Assembly: GCA_030693515.1 (NCBI GenBank)
Contig: JAUYAK010000085.1
Span: forward strand, 62,001-126,000
DNA: 64,000 nucleotides
Reading direction: 5' to 3'
Source of the DNA: Opitutaceae bacterium
GTDB taxonomy: Bacteria; Verrucomicrobiota; Verrucomicrobiia; Opitutales; Opitutaceae
A model generated the notes under the pieces. It was given only the letters and a program-made list of their open reading frames with translations. It searched no databases and had not been told where the DNA came from. The position numbers and the translations under genes were made by a program. Positions 24,299 through 32,664 of the stretch are shown one piece after another (position 1 is the stretch's first letter; the number at the start of each line of letters is the position of its first letter).

Positions 24299-24667
24299 TT
24301 AGCGGCGGTTCCAGCCGTAGCTGTGGCTGGGCGGCGGGGCGCGGTGGTGGTCGGTGGCGACCCACACGCGATCAGTCGTGTAGGTGAAATAACCGGGCTC
24401 GCAGACGCGCTCCGGGCGGCCCCAGCGGTTGTGGCGGACATAGGTCCGCTCCGGCACCCAGGTCTTGACGACGACCTCTTGCCAATAGCCGTGTGCCGGC
24501 GGCGGAGCATACACGACGCTCGGTGCCGGCGCGTAAATGACGGTGGGCGGGGCGGGGCGGTAAGCCGGCACCCCGATGCTGAAACCGAAACTGACCCGAG
24601 TGTCGGCCCGGGCCGAGACGGCCGTGAGAGCGCTGGCAGCGAGTAGGGCGAGGGCGATGCGGTTCAT
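24299..24667 (-). CDS. Small secreted Pro/Tyr-rich protein
   Basis: This 122-residue protein has a signal peptide (about residues 1-21, ending SARAD). The mature part is rich in Pro, Tyr and Val (YRPAPPTVIYAPAPSVVYAPPP) and contains aromatic motifs (YWQEVVVKTWVP, VRHNRWGRPERVC). Such low-complexity aromatic/proline exported proteins often accompany ECF sigma operons. I recognise no named family. It lies between the anti-sigma gene and an unknown exported protein and is probably a member of the same operon. Confidence 0.65.
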   Translation of the reverse strand: MNRIALALLAASALTAVSARADTRVSFGFSIGVPAYRPAPPTVIYAPAPSVVYAPPPAHGYWQEVVVKTWVPERTYVRHNRWGRPERVCEPGYFTYTTDRVWVATDHHRAPPPSHSYGWNRR

Positions 24668-24755
24668 GGTGGTTATCCTTGGTTGAGGTTCGCCCTATCC
24701 GACGTGGTTGAGGCCGCGGCTATTCAATTTATTGGTGTCAGGCGACCCCGCCGCT

Positions 24756-25214
24756 TCACCGGGCGATGAGCAGGACGACCGGCACCTCGCCACTCCCGGC
24801 TCCGCGGCGCACGAGCACGCCGGGCACGCCGGCTTGGAGCGTCAGGGTCGTGCTGATGACGACATCGGGCCCGGTTAGCCAGAATACCTTGAGCCGGATG
24901 CCGCCGCCGGGGCTGTCCTCAAGTTCGAGCCGATGATCGCCGGCAAAGGTAATCGTGGCGCGGCCGCCTTCCGGCAGGGTAGTGCGGTCCTCGGCGGCGA
25001 AGCGAAAGGTGTCGAACGGCAGGTTGCGCTTCAGATTTTCGGCATAGGCGGCGAGCTTGCGATCGACGCCGCCCTGCTGGTTGGAGGCGGTGATTAAGAT
25101 GGCCTGCACCGACACGGCGCGGGCGGCCCCCTTGGCGGCCTTGGGCGCGGGCGCGGCGAGACCGGGGGCAGCGAGGACGAGGGTCGCGAGGGCGAGGATG
25201 AGTCTGGTTCTCAT
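24756..25214 (-). CDS. Exported protein of unknown function in an ECF sigma operon
   Basis: This 152-residue protein has a signal peptide (residues 1-20, ending PGLAAP). Its start overlaps the sigma factor stop by 4 bp, so the two are translationally coupled. The mature part (VQAILITASNQQGGVD, AENLKRNLPFDTFRF) looks like a compact alpha/beta domain of about 120 residues, with the last strands ending VVLLIAR. No family is recognised. Being coupled to the sigma factor, it may be a sensor for the system or a target product. Confidence 0.65.
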   Translation of the reverse strand: MRTRLILALATLVLAAPGLAAPAPKAAKGAARAVSVQAILITASNQQGGVDRKLAAYAENLKRNLPFDTFRFAAEDRTTLPEGGRATITFAGDHRLELEDSPGGGIRLKVFWLTGPDVVISTTLTLQAGVPGVLVRRGAGSGEVPVVLLIAR

Positions 25215-25819
25215 GATATTTCTCCTAGTTTTTGCGCCAAGTGGCGGCGGGCGTGAAAGAGGCGGGACATGACGGTGCCGCGGGCGATGCCAAGGTGGGC
25301 CGCAATCTCGTCGTAGGACAGGTGCTGGATTTCCCGCAGCGCCAGCACGGCGCGATGCTTGGGCGGCAGCGAGGCGATGGCCTGCTCGAAACGCGCGTTG
25401 CTCTCGCTGCGCTCGATCTGTTGCCGTGGGTCGTCGGGCTCGACGGCCTCGGCCACGGCGGAGACGCGATCAGCATTGCCCCCATCGTCGCCCACCTCGG
25501 AGGCAAAGGGGATAAACCGGCTGAACCAGCGCTTGCGGCTGCGCAGGTGATCGATCGCGCGGCGCGTGGCGATGGGGTGGACCCAGGTCGAGAACTTGGC
25601 GTCGCCGCGAAACGTCCCGATATGCTTCCACACCGTGAGCCAGATTTCCTGGCAGACATCGCGCGCACTGTGCTCGTCGCGGAGCATCGAGACCACGAGG
25701 CGGAAGACCGGCTCATAGTGGCCGCGCATGAGCGCGCCAAAGGCCTCCTCGTCGCCCTCGCGGGCGCGTTGCACGAGCGCACGCTCGGCTTCGGGTGTGA
25801 GTTCGGCAGGATCGGGCAC
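25211..25819 (-). CDS. ECF-type RNA polymerase sigma factor
   Basis: This 202-residue sigma-70-family protein has region 2 at about residues 25-95 (FRLVVSMLRDEHSARDVCQEIWLTVWKHI, with KFSTWVHPIATRRAIDHLR). Region 4 is at about residues 145-200 (LPPKHRAVLALREIQHLSYDEIAAHLGI and GTVMSRLFHARRHL). It has no region 3, which is typical of ECF sigma factors. It heads a minus-strand unit with two exported proteins and a zinc-finger anti-sigma factor, and is divergent from ribE. The signal is unknown; the exported products suggest an envelope response. Confidence 0.92.
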   Translation of the reverse strand: MPDPAELTPEAERALVQRAREGDEEAFGALMRGHYEPVFRLVVSMLRDEHSARDVCQEIWLTVWKHIGTFRGDAKFSTWVHPIATRRAIDHLRSRKRWFSRFIPFASEVGDDGGNADRVSAVAEAVEPDDPRQQIERSESNARFEQAIASLPPKHRAVLALREIQHLSYDEIAAHLGIARGTVMSRLFHARRHLAQKLGEIS

Positions 25820-25940
25820 GGTGCGGCTTCAGGCATCGCGCCTTGGGACGCGAAAATCCAGCGCGATATTCACCGCACCGGCGGGCGCGGGCCGTTTGCG
25901 GCTTGGCGGGACGGGCTTTCGGGCTTTGCTGTCGCGCACG

Positions 25941-26537
25941 ATGTTCACCGGTATCGTCGAGGAAACAGGCCGCGTGCTCGCCTTCGAGCCGAAAGCCGAG
26001 GCGTGGAGCCTCGCGGTCGCCGCGCGCGCGGCGCTGGTGGACCTGACGCTCGGCGACAGCATTGCGGTCAACGGTTGCTGCCTCACCGTCGCGGCGTTTG
26101 ACGCGAATTCTTTCCGATTCGACGTGCTGGAGGAAACGCGGCGGCTGACCAATTTTTCAGCCCTGCAGCCTGGCGCCGCCGTAAACCTCGAGCGCAGCTT
26201 GCGCTTCGGAGGCAAGGTGGGCGGGCACTTCGTCACCGGACACATCGACACGGTCGGCACGGTCGCGAGCTTCGAGCCCCGCGGCAAAGACTTCTACCTG
26301 CGCGTGCGCGTCGCGCCCCTGCTCATGCACCACGTCGTCCACAAGGGCAGCATCGCCATCGACGGTATCTCGCTCACGGTCGCCGAAACGGCCGACGATG
26401 CGCTCGCCGTCTGGATCATCCCCCACACGCGGGCCGTCACGAACCTCCGCGACAAGCGCGCCGGCGATCCCGTGAACCTCGAGTTCGACCTGCTCGGCAA
26501 ACACGTCGAGAAACTGCTCGCCACCCGGACACCCTGA
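25941..26537 (+). CDS. ribE: Riboflavin synthase, alpha subunit
   Basis: Riboflavin synthase converts two 6,7-dimethyl-8-ribityllumazine molecules to riboflavin. The ATG at 25941 begins the invariant MFTGIVEETG. The 198-residue protein shows the two tandem lumazine-binding halves: residues 1-95 with SIAVNGCCLTV and residues 97-190 with GSIAIDGISLTV, separated by GGHFVTGHIDTVG. The open frame extends 71 codons upstream without conservation, so the internal ATG is chosen. The uracil-DNA-glycosylase-like gene follows after 3 bp. Confidence 0.96.
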   Translation: MFTGIVEETGRVLAFEPKAEAWSLAVAARAALVDLTLGDSIAVNGCCLTVAAFDANSFRFDVLEETRRLTNFSALQPGAAVNLERSLRFGGKVGGHFVTGHIDTVGTVASFEPRGKDFYLRVRVAPLLMHHVVHKGSIAIDGISLTVAETADDALAVWIIPHTRAVTNLRDKRAGDPVNLEFDLLGKHVEKLLATRTP

Positions 26538-26540
26538 TCG

Positions 26541-27449
26541 ATGCGCCTCGCCCTCCAAGCCATCGCCGAAGAACTCCGCCGCCTGAAAAACGCGGGCGTC
26601 AAGACGGTCGCCGTCTCGGATGCGAGCGTGACGGCGTTGCGCGCCACCGTCGCGCGCAGGCAGGGGACGGCGGACAAGATTTCGGATCCGTCGCCTGCGG
26701 CCGCCATCAAGCCGTCCGTCGCTGCGGCGACTCTTGCGCCCAAGTTTCCGAGTCCTCCGCCTCCCGCCGCCCAGCTCCCGCCTCCGCCCACCGTCGCGCT
26801 GCCCGACGGCGACAAGCGGACGCGCTGGGACGCCCTCCAAGCCCTCGTGCAAAACGACGCGACCTGCCGGGCCCACGTCCGCCCCGGCAGGAAAGTCGTG
26901 CTCGGCGTCGGCGACCTCGACGCGAAGATCATGTTTGTCGGCGAGGCGCCCGGCGCGGAGGAGGAAATCCAAGGCGAGCCGTTTGTCGGACCGGCGGGCC
27001 AGTTGCTCACCAAGATGATCCTCGGCATGGGCCTGAAGCGCGCGGAGGTTTACATCGGCAACATCATGAACTGGCGCCCGCAGTTGCCCACGGTCGAAGG
27101 CCGCGATCAAGTGGGCAACCGCCCGCCGATCGAGGAGGAGCTGCGCTACTGTCTCCCCTATCTGCGCGCGCAGATCGAGGTCGTGAATCCCGCGCTGCTC
27201 GTCGCCCTCGGGTCGACCGCCGCGCAGGGCCTGCTCGGCTTCAAGTCCTTCAAGGCGCTCGGCGACGTGCGCGGGCGCTGGCACGAGTTCGGCGGCAAGC
27301 CGCTCATGATTACCTATCACCCGAGCTACATTTTGCGCGAGCCGACCAACCGCAAAAAGCGCATGATCTGGGATGACCTCCTGAAAGTCATGGAGCGCGC
27401 CGAGCTGCCGATTTCGGAGAAGCAGCGGGGGTTTTTCCTGGAAAAATGA
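26541..27449 (+). CDS. Uracil-DNA glycosylase, family 4-like, with incomplete Fe-S cysteine set
   Basis: This 302-residue protein has a family-4 type UDG domain in its last ~200 residues: KIMFVGEAPGAEEEIQGEPF and VGPAGQLL (uracil pocket), VYIGNIMNWRP, LLVALGSTAAQGLLG and the ITYHPSYILR end motif. The first ~90 residues are a Pro/Ala-rich linker. Family 4 enzymes bind a 4Fe-4S cluster by four cysteines. Aligned by eye, two are present (near residues 109 and 203), while the first is Asp and the third is Trp (MNWRP instead of KCRP). It is probably a DNA repair enzyme of a diverged subgroup. It overlaps mdoG by 4 bp. Confidence 0.8.
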   Translation: MRLALQAIAEELRRLKNAGVKTVAVSDASVTALRATVARRQGTADKISDPSPAAAIKPSVAAATLAPKFPSPPPPAAQLPPPPTVALPDGDKRTRWDALQALVQNDATCRAHVRPGRKVVLGVGDLDAKIMFVGEAPGAEEEIQGEPFVGPAGQLLTKMILGMGLKRAEVYIGNIMNWRPQLPTVEGRDQVGNRPPIEEELRYCLPYLRAQIEVVNPALLVALGSTAAQGLLGFKSFKALGDVRGRWHEFGGKPLMITYHPSYILREPTNRKKRMIWDDLLKVMERAELPISEKQRGFFLEK

Positions 27450-28966
27450 AACGCGCGATCTGCCTGTCTTCGCTGGTCTGGGTGCTCCTGTTCGTGTTCA
27501 CCGGCCGGGCCGCGGCCGGGGCGGCGGACGCGAAATTCGACTTCGACACGCTGCGCGCCCGCGCCCGGGCGATCGCCGCCAAGCCGCACGCGGCCCCGCA
27601 GGGCGAGGTGCCCGCCTGGCTGCGCAAACTGGACTACGACGATTTGCGGCTGATCGAGTTCGGCGGGCAGCACTCCCTCTGGCACGCCGAGAAGCTGCCG
27701 TTCCAGGTGCAGTATCTCCACCCCGGGTTTCTCTTCGACAAGATGGTCCACCTGCACGAGGTCCGCGGCGCGCAAGCGCGGCCGATTCCGTTTCGCCGCG
27801 AATATTTCAACTACCGCACCGTGAAGTCCGGCGAGATCCCGCCCGACCTCGGCTTCGCGGGCTTTCGACTGATGTTTCCCTTCGGCGGCCCGGGCACGCC
27901 GCACAACGAGATCGGATCGTTTGCCGGCGCGAGTTATTTCCGGTTCCTGAGCGCCGGCGCGGCCTATGGCCTCTCGGCCCGCGGGCTCGCGCTCAACACG
28001 TGGGAGCCCGAGGGCGAGGAGTTTCCCGTCTTCACCGAGTTCTGGTTCGAGCGCGGCGACGCGGCCGCGACGAGCCTGACGCTCTACGCCCTCCTCGAGG
28101 GCGAGAGCGTGACCGGTGCGTATCGCTTCACCGTCACGCCCGGCGCGGCGACCGTCGTGATGGTGAAGGCCACGCTCTACTGCCGCAAAAACGCCAAGGT
28201 CTTCGGCGTCGCCCCGCTCACGAGCATGTTCTGGCATGCGGAGAATTCCGATACGACGCGCGACTTCCGCCCCGAGGTCCACGACTCCGACGGCCTGCTC
28301 ATGCACAACGGCGCCGGCGAGTGGATCTGGCGGCCGCTGTCGAATCCGCGCGGCGTGCGCGTGTCGTCGTTCCGCGACCACAACCCGCGCGCCTTCGGCC
28401 TGCTGCAGCGCGACCGCGATTTCGAAAGTTACCAGGACCTCGAGGCCTTTTATCACGCGCGGCCCAGCCTGCTCGTGGAGCCGATTGGCCAGTGGGGCCG
28501 CGGGGCGGTGCGGCTCGTGGAAATCCCCACGACCACGGAATTCGACGACAACATCGTCGCGTTCTGGGTCCCCGAGAAACTCCCGCCGCCCGGCGAAGCG
28601 ATCGAGGTGGAATATCGGCTGACGTGGAGCGTGGGCAAAATCGGCCCGCCTGCCGGATTCGTGCGCGCCACGCGGCACGGAAAGTCGGCCCGCTACGAGC
28701 CCGGCTTCGAGCGCTTCGTGATCGATTTTGCCGGGGCGCCGATTGAGGCGCTCGGCGCCGAGGCGAAGCTCGAGCACATCGTCACGGTGGGGGACGGCGG
28801 AAAACTCAACCACGCCGCGCTGCAAAAAAACCCGATCAACGGCACATGGCGCGTGGCGTTCACAGTGAAGCCCGACGGCAGCGGCCGCCCGATCGAGCTG
28901 AGGTGTTTCCTGAAGCACGGCGCGCAGGTGCTCACCGAGACGTGGTCCTACCTTTGGCAACCATGA
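27446..28966 (+). CDS. mdoG: Periplasmic glucan biosynthesis protein MdoG/OpgG
   Basis: OpgG (MdoG) is a periplasmic protein needed to build the beta-1,6 branched backbone of osmoregulated periplasmic glucans. The 506-residue product (E. coli about 511) has a signal peptide (about residues 1-25). It also has the family's conserved segments (FGGQHSLWH, YFNYRTVKSGEIP, FAGFRLMFPF, GASYFRFLSAGAAYGLSARG, NPRGVRVSSF, YHARPSLLVEPIGQWGRGAV). It lies between the UDG-like gene and an unknown gene, with 4-bp overlaps on both sides, and two genes upstream of mdoH. Confidence 0.93.
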   Translation: MKRAICLSSLVWVLLFVFTGRAAAGAADAKFDFDTLRARARAIAAKPHAAPQGEVPAWLRKLDYDDLRLIEFGGQHSLWHAEKLPFQVQYLHPGFLFDKMVHLHEVRGAQARPIPFRREYFNYRTVKSGEIPPDLGFAGFRLMFPFGGPGTPHNEIGSFAGASYFRFLSAGAAYGLSARGLALNTWEPEGEEFPVFTEFWFERGDAAATSLTLYALLEGESVTGAYRFTVTPGAATVVMVKATLYCRKNAKVFGVAPLTSMFWHAENSDTTRDFRPEVHDSDGLLMHNGAGEWIWRPLSNPRGVRVSSFRDHNPRAFGLLQRDRDFESYQDLEAFYHARPSLLVEPIGQWGRGAVRLVEIPTTTEFDDNIVAFWVPEKLPPPGEAIEVEYRLTWSVGKIGPPAGFVRATRHGKSARYEPGFERFVIDFAGAPIEALGAEAKLEHIVTVGDGGKLNHAALQKNPINGTWRVAFTVKPDGSGRPIELRCFLKHGAQVLTETWSYLWQP

Positions 28967-29547
28967 CCAACCCGGTTGAGCTTTCGTCCGCCTTCCGCCC
29001 GAAGACCGGCACGATGGAGCAATGGAACGCGGCCTACGTGCGCGTGGAAGACTACCTGCGCGCCCACCGCCTCCACAACCGCCTCCATCAAAGCCGTCTC
29101 ATCCAGCAGGTGCTGGAGCGCGCCGCGCAGCGCCATGAGGCCAGTCCCGCCCTCAACCCCACGGTGCTGGCCGCCGAGGAGATCGAGGCGCTCATGGACC
29201 TGTGGTTCGCGGACATCTTCGATGAGCGCGGCCAGCCGCACGAACGCATCGCAGTCGATGGCCGGCTCGCGCTCCTGCTATGCGATGGCGCGCAACGCTG
29301 GCCGTATGCCTTTCTCGATCGCCAGATTCCCCGGGAGTTCGATGAGGCGATGCGGGCGGTCGCCGTGCGCGCCGGTCCGGAGATGAAATTCTCCAGCATG
29401 GCGCCGCGCCCCATCGACCTGGGCGCGATCCCGGAGGCGGCGGGCGAGACGATGGAGCGCATCGAGCGCTGGCCGATCCTCGGGGCGGCGCTCCTGTGGC
29501 TGTTCTTTGCCGCCGCGCTCGCGGCGATCTTCTACGTCACGCGCTGA
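28963..29547 (+). CDS. Unknown protein encoded between mdoG and mdoH, one C-terminal membrane helix
   Basis: The ATG at 28963 overlaps the mdoG stop by 4 bp and gives 194 residues. Most of the protein is soluble and helical (WNAAYVRVEDYLRAHRLHN, NPTVLAAEEIEALMDLWF). A single hydrophobic helix at about residues 170-190 lies near the C-terminus (GAALLWLFFAAALAAIFYV), so the bulk should be cytoplasmic if the protein is inserted tail-first. E. coli MdoH carries about 140 extra cytoplasmic N-terminal residues that this MdoH lacks. This protein could replace that part as a separate subunit, but that is inference. No family is recognised. Confidence 0.75.
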   Translation: MTNPVELSSAFRPKTGTMEQWNAAYVRVEDYLRAHRLHNRLHQSRLIQQVLERAAQRHEASPALNPTVLAAEEIEALMDLWFADIFDERGQPHERIAVDGRLALLLCDGAQRWPYAFLDRQIPREFDEAMRAVAVRAGPEMKFSSMAPRPIDLGAIPEAAGETMERIERWPILGAALLWLFFAAALAAIFYVTR

Positions 29548-29555
29548 AGCCCGCC

Positions 29556-31688
29556 ATGGACCTGCACCTCGCTGATCGCATGGGCAAGGACCGGCTCAAC
29601 CGGCGCCGGCTGCTGTTTTTCACGGCAATCTTTGCTTTCACGGCTGTGGCGACGTGGTTCATGGCCGACCTGCTTTGGCAGGATGGCCTCACCGGCTTCG
29701 AGTTGCTGCTCCTCGGGGTGTTCACGATTCTGTTTGCCCATATCGCGGCGGGTTTCTGCACGGCGCTCGCGGGCTTCTATGTCGTCAACCGTGGCGGCGA
29801 CAGCGCCCGGATCGTGAAGACCCTGGGCACGGACGAGGATGCGCCGCTCGGCCCCACGGCGATCGTGATGCCGGTGTTCAACGAGGATGTGAGCCGCGTG
29901 TTCGAGGGCTTGCGCGTCGTCTTCCGCTCGGTGCAGGAGACGCGCAAGCTCGAGCACTTCGACTTCTTCGTCCTGAGCGACTCCAACCAGCCGACGCAGT
30001 GGGTGCAGGAAGAGGTCGCGTGGCTCGAACTGTGCAAGCAGGTCGGAGGCTTCGGGAAAATATTCTACCGGAAGCGCCGCCACTCGATCAACAAGAAGGC
30101 CGGCAACATCGCGGACTTCCTCCGCCGCTGGGGCCGCCGCTACCGCTACATGATCGTGCTCGACGCCGACTCGATCATGACGGGCAAGGCGCTCGTGCAA
30201 CTCGTGCAGCTGATGGAGCGCAATCCCGCGGTGGGCATCATCCAGACTGCGCCGCGCATCGTGAACGGCGAGACGCTGTTTGCCCGCGTGCAATCGTTTG
30301 CCAGCCGGCTCTACAGCCCCCTCTTCCTCGCGGGCCTCAATTACTGGCAGCAGCACGAGGGGAATTTCTGGGGCCACAACGCCATCGTGCGCGTCGAGCC
30401 TTTCATCGCGCACTGCTCGCTGCCAGACCTGCCCGGCACGGAGCCGTTTGGCGGGCGCATCCTCTCGCACGACTTCGTCGAGGCCGCGCTGATGCGCAAG
30501 GCCGGCTGGGCGGTGTGGCTGGCCGGCGAGATTGACGGCAGCTACGAGGAAGGGCCGCCGACGCTCATCGACTCCGCCAAGCGCGATCGCCGCTGGTGCC
30601 AGGGCAACATGCAGCACATCTGGCTGCTCTCGGCGCAGGGCTTCCGGCCGGCGAGCCGATTTCACCTGCTGATGGGCGTGATGGGCTACGTGTCGGCGCC
30701 GCTGTGGCTCCTGTTTATGCTGCTCTGCACGGTGCACGTCTTTGCGCAGGTGCGGTCAGCTGTGGCGGGCGGCGTGCCCACGGTCTTTGCCGACCCCGCG
30801 CGCTGGCCCCTCGCGATCGGGCTATTCGTGTTCACCCTTTTTCTGCTGTTTCTGCCGAAGTTTGTGAGTGTGGTGGGCGCGCTCGGGCGGCCGGAGGAGG
30901 CCGCGCGTTTCGGGGGCAAGAGCCGGCTCGTCGCCAGCGCGATCACCGAGACGCTGATCTCCGCGTTGCTGGCGCCGATCAACATGGCCTTCAATTCGAA
31001 GTTCGTGCTCTTCACGCTGCTCGGGCAGGGCGTGTCGTGGGTCACGCAGCGGCGCGACGCCGAAGGCGAGGGCACCGACTGGCGCGAGGCGATCATCACG
31101 CACGGCGGGCAGACGATCTTCGGCGTGGTGTGGGGCGTCTCAGCGTTCATCCTGTCGCCGCCGTTTTTCTTCTGGCTGAGCCCGGTGGTGGTGCCGCTGG
31201 CGCTGTCGATTCCTATTTCGATTCTGCTGAGCAAGGCCGGCCTGGGCTCGGCCGCGCGCCGCTGGGGCCTCTTTCTCACGCCCGAGGAGACCACACCGCC
31301 CTACGAGCTGAAGCGCCTCCACCAGAACCTCGCCGAGTGTTACCGCCACCTCCCGCCCATTGAGCCGCTGCGTGCGGACTACGGCCTCATGCAGGCCGTG
31401 CTCGATCCCTACGTGAACGCGATGCATGTGGCGCTGCTGCGGCTGCGGCGGCCGACCGAGGAGTCGCGCGAATGGTTCGCGCTGCTGCGGGCGCGGCTGC
31501 TGCGCGAAGGCCCGGCCAAGCTCACCGTGAAGGAAAAAATGTCCCTGCTGCTCGACGCCGAGTCGATGATCAACCTGCACCGCGATCTATGGAGCTGCCC
31601 GGCGGAGGAACTCGCGGAGTGGTGGCGCCTCGCCATGCGCCAATACAATGTGCTCACCACCGCGCCGACGACGGCGCTGTATCGGTAG
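29556..31688 (+). CDS. mdoH: Glucans biosynthesis glucosyltransferase MdoH/OpgH
   Basis: OpgH is the inner-membrane beta-1,2-glucosyltransferase that polymerises glucan from UDP-glucose. The ATG at 29556 gives 710 residues; E. coli MdoH has 847. The first membrane helix begins near residue 16, so the cytoplasmic N-terminal region is absent. The GT2 signatures are present: MPVFNEDVSRVFEGL, YMIVLDADSIM (DxD), GHNAIVRV, ILSHDFVEAALMRRAGW in the form MRKAGWAVW, and RDRRWCQGN (QxxRW-type). Several helices follow, and the C-terminal cytoplasmic part contains LTPEETTPP. The unknown gene upstream ends 8 bp before. Confidence 0.93.
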   Translation: MDLHLADRMGKDRLNRRRLLFFTAIFAFTAVATWFMADLLWQDGLTGFELLLLGVFTILFAHIAAGFCTALAGFYVVNRGGDSARIVKTLGTDEDAPLGPTAIVMPVFNEDVSRVFEGLRVVFRSVQETRKLEHFDFFVLSDSNQPTQWVQEEVAWLELCKQVGGFGKIFYRKRRHSINKKAGNIADFLRRWGRRYRYMIVLDADSIMTGKALVQLVQLMERNPAVGIIQTAPRIVNGETLFARVQSFASRLYSPLFLAGLNYWQQHEGNFWGHNAIVRVEPFIAHCSLPDLPGTEPFGGRILSHDFVEAALMRKAGWAVWLAGEIDGSYEEGPPTLIDSAKRDRRWCQGNMQHIWLLSAQGFRPASRFHLLMGVMGYVSAPLWLLFMLLCTVHVFAQVRSAVAGGVPTVFADPARWPLAIGLFVFTLFLLFLPKFVSVVGALGRPEEAARFGGKSRLVASAITETLISALLAPINMAFNSKFVLFTLLGQGVSWVTQRRDAEGEGTDWREAIITHGGQTIFGVVWGVSAFILSPPFFFWLSPVVVPLALSIPISILLSKAGLGSAARRWGLFLTPEETTPPYELKRLHQNLAECYRHLPPIEPLRADYGLMQAVLDPYVNAMHVALLRLRRPTEESREWFALLRARLLREGPAKLTVKEKMSLLLDAESMINLHRDLWSCPAEELAEWWRLAMRQYNVLTTAPTTALYR

Positions 31689-31758
31689 CCGCGCAGCCGG
31701 CGGGTCGGTCCGCGCGCGGCTTGCACTGGAGGCGCCGATGCCGGACAAGGAGGCCATG

Positions 31759-32547
31759 ATGCTGCGACTTGCTGTTTTCGCGCTCACGGCGCTCGGACTG
31801 GCTGCGGCCGACCCCAAGGTGCTGACCCGCGCGCATGCGCACAATGACTACTCACATGCGCGCCCGCTGGCGGAGGCGTTGGAGCGCGGCTTCGGGAGCG
31901 TCGAGGCGGATATCTGGCTCGTCGACGGTGCGCTGCTGGTCGCCCACGACCGCAAGGACGTGAACCCGGAGCGCACCCTCGCCTCGCTCTATCTCGATCC
32001 GCTGCGCGAGAGGGTCGGGAAAAATGGCGGACGGGTTTACGCCGATGGCCCGCCGCTCGTGCTGCTCGTCGATGTGAAGTCCGAGGCGGTTGCGACCTAC
32101 GCGGTGCTCCAAGCGCAGCTCGCAAGCTACGCGCCGATGCTCACGACTTATCGCGAAGGACACGTGGAGCCACGCGCCGTGACCGTGATCGTCTCGGGCA
32201 ATCGCGCGCAACCGGAGATGGCCGCGCAGACCGTGCGGCACGCTTTTGTCGATGGCCGCGCGATTGACCTGGAGTCCAACCCGCCGGCAACGCTGGTCCC
32301 GTGGGTGAGCGAGAACTGGCAGAAGGTTTTCCCGTGGCGTTGGGAGGGACCGATGCCGGCCGAGACCCGCGTGGTGCTGGCCGCCTGGATCGCACGGGCG
32401 CATGGGCAGGGGAGGCGGGTGCGGTTTTGGAACACGCCGGATCGGCCGGCCGTGTGGCAGGCCTTGTCTCAAGCGGGCGTGGATTTTATCGGGACCGACG
32501 ATTTGGCTGGGCTCCAACAGTTCTTGGCGGTTGGACGCACACGCTGA
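31759..32547 (+). CDS. PI-PLC/glycerophosphodiester phosphodiesterase-like secreted protein
   Basis: An AAGGAGG ribosome-binding site at 31747-31753 sits 5 bp before the ATG at 31759, which is therefore chosen over the in-frame ATGs at 31738 and 31756. The 262-residue product has a signal peptide (about residues 1-17, ending GLAAAD). It continues with RAHAHNDYSHARPL, GFGSVEADIWLVDGALLVAHD and LLVDVKSE, which fit the PI-PLC/GDPD TIM-barrel superfamily with His and Asp/Glu residues in place. MdoB-type glucan decoration also uses phosphoglycerol, so a link to the glucan operon is possible but unproven. Confidence 0.75.
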   Translation: MLRLAVFALTALGLAAADPKVLTRAHAHNDYSHARPLAEALERGFGSVEADIWLVDGALLVAHDRKDVNPERTLASLYLDPLRERVGKNGGRVYADGPPLVLLVDVKSEAVATYAVLQAQLASYAPMLTTYREGHVEPRAVTVIVSGNRAQPEMAAQTVRHAFVDGRAIDLESNPPATLVPWVSENWQKVFPWRWEGPMPAETRVVLAAWIARAHGQGRRVRFWNTPDRPAVWQALSQAGVDFIGTDDLAGLQQFLAVGRTR

Positions 32548-32596
32548 ACGGGAAATGCCCGTTTTATGGGGCCACGGCCGGAGGCTTAATCCGTCA

Positions 32597-32624
32597 TTGA
32601 CCGGCCTACCTCGCGGCCTAGCTT
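32597..32624 (+). promoter_or_regulatory. Sigma-70-type promoter of tig-clpP-clpX
   Basis: TTGACC at 32597-32602 and TAGCTT at 32619-32624 are separated by 16 bp. Transcription from it would start near 32631, downstream of the possible TTG start at 32623. This supports the GTG at 32665 as the trigger factor start, with a leader of about 34 bases. A weak hairpin AACGGG/CCCGTT with four T at 32547-32565 ends the preceding unit. Confidence 0.5.
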
Positions 32625-32664
32625 GGACAATTCTACCAGCACAAAACCTCTCCGCACCTTCGTC

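Noticed and set aside
26157-27320. Long minus-strand reading frames opposite ribE and the UDG gene (also opposite mdoG, thiL, leuS and others)
   Set aside because: High GC content keeps antisense frames open; the sequences are arginine/alanine-rich, show no conserved motifs, and the sense genes are clear.
32623-32664. TTG as the trigger factor start
   Set aside because: It overlaps the -10 box of the best promoter and adds residues not found at the N-terminus of other trigger factors; the GTG at 32665 fits better.
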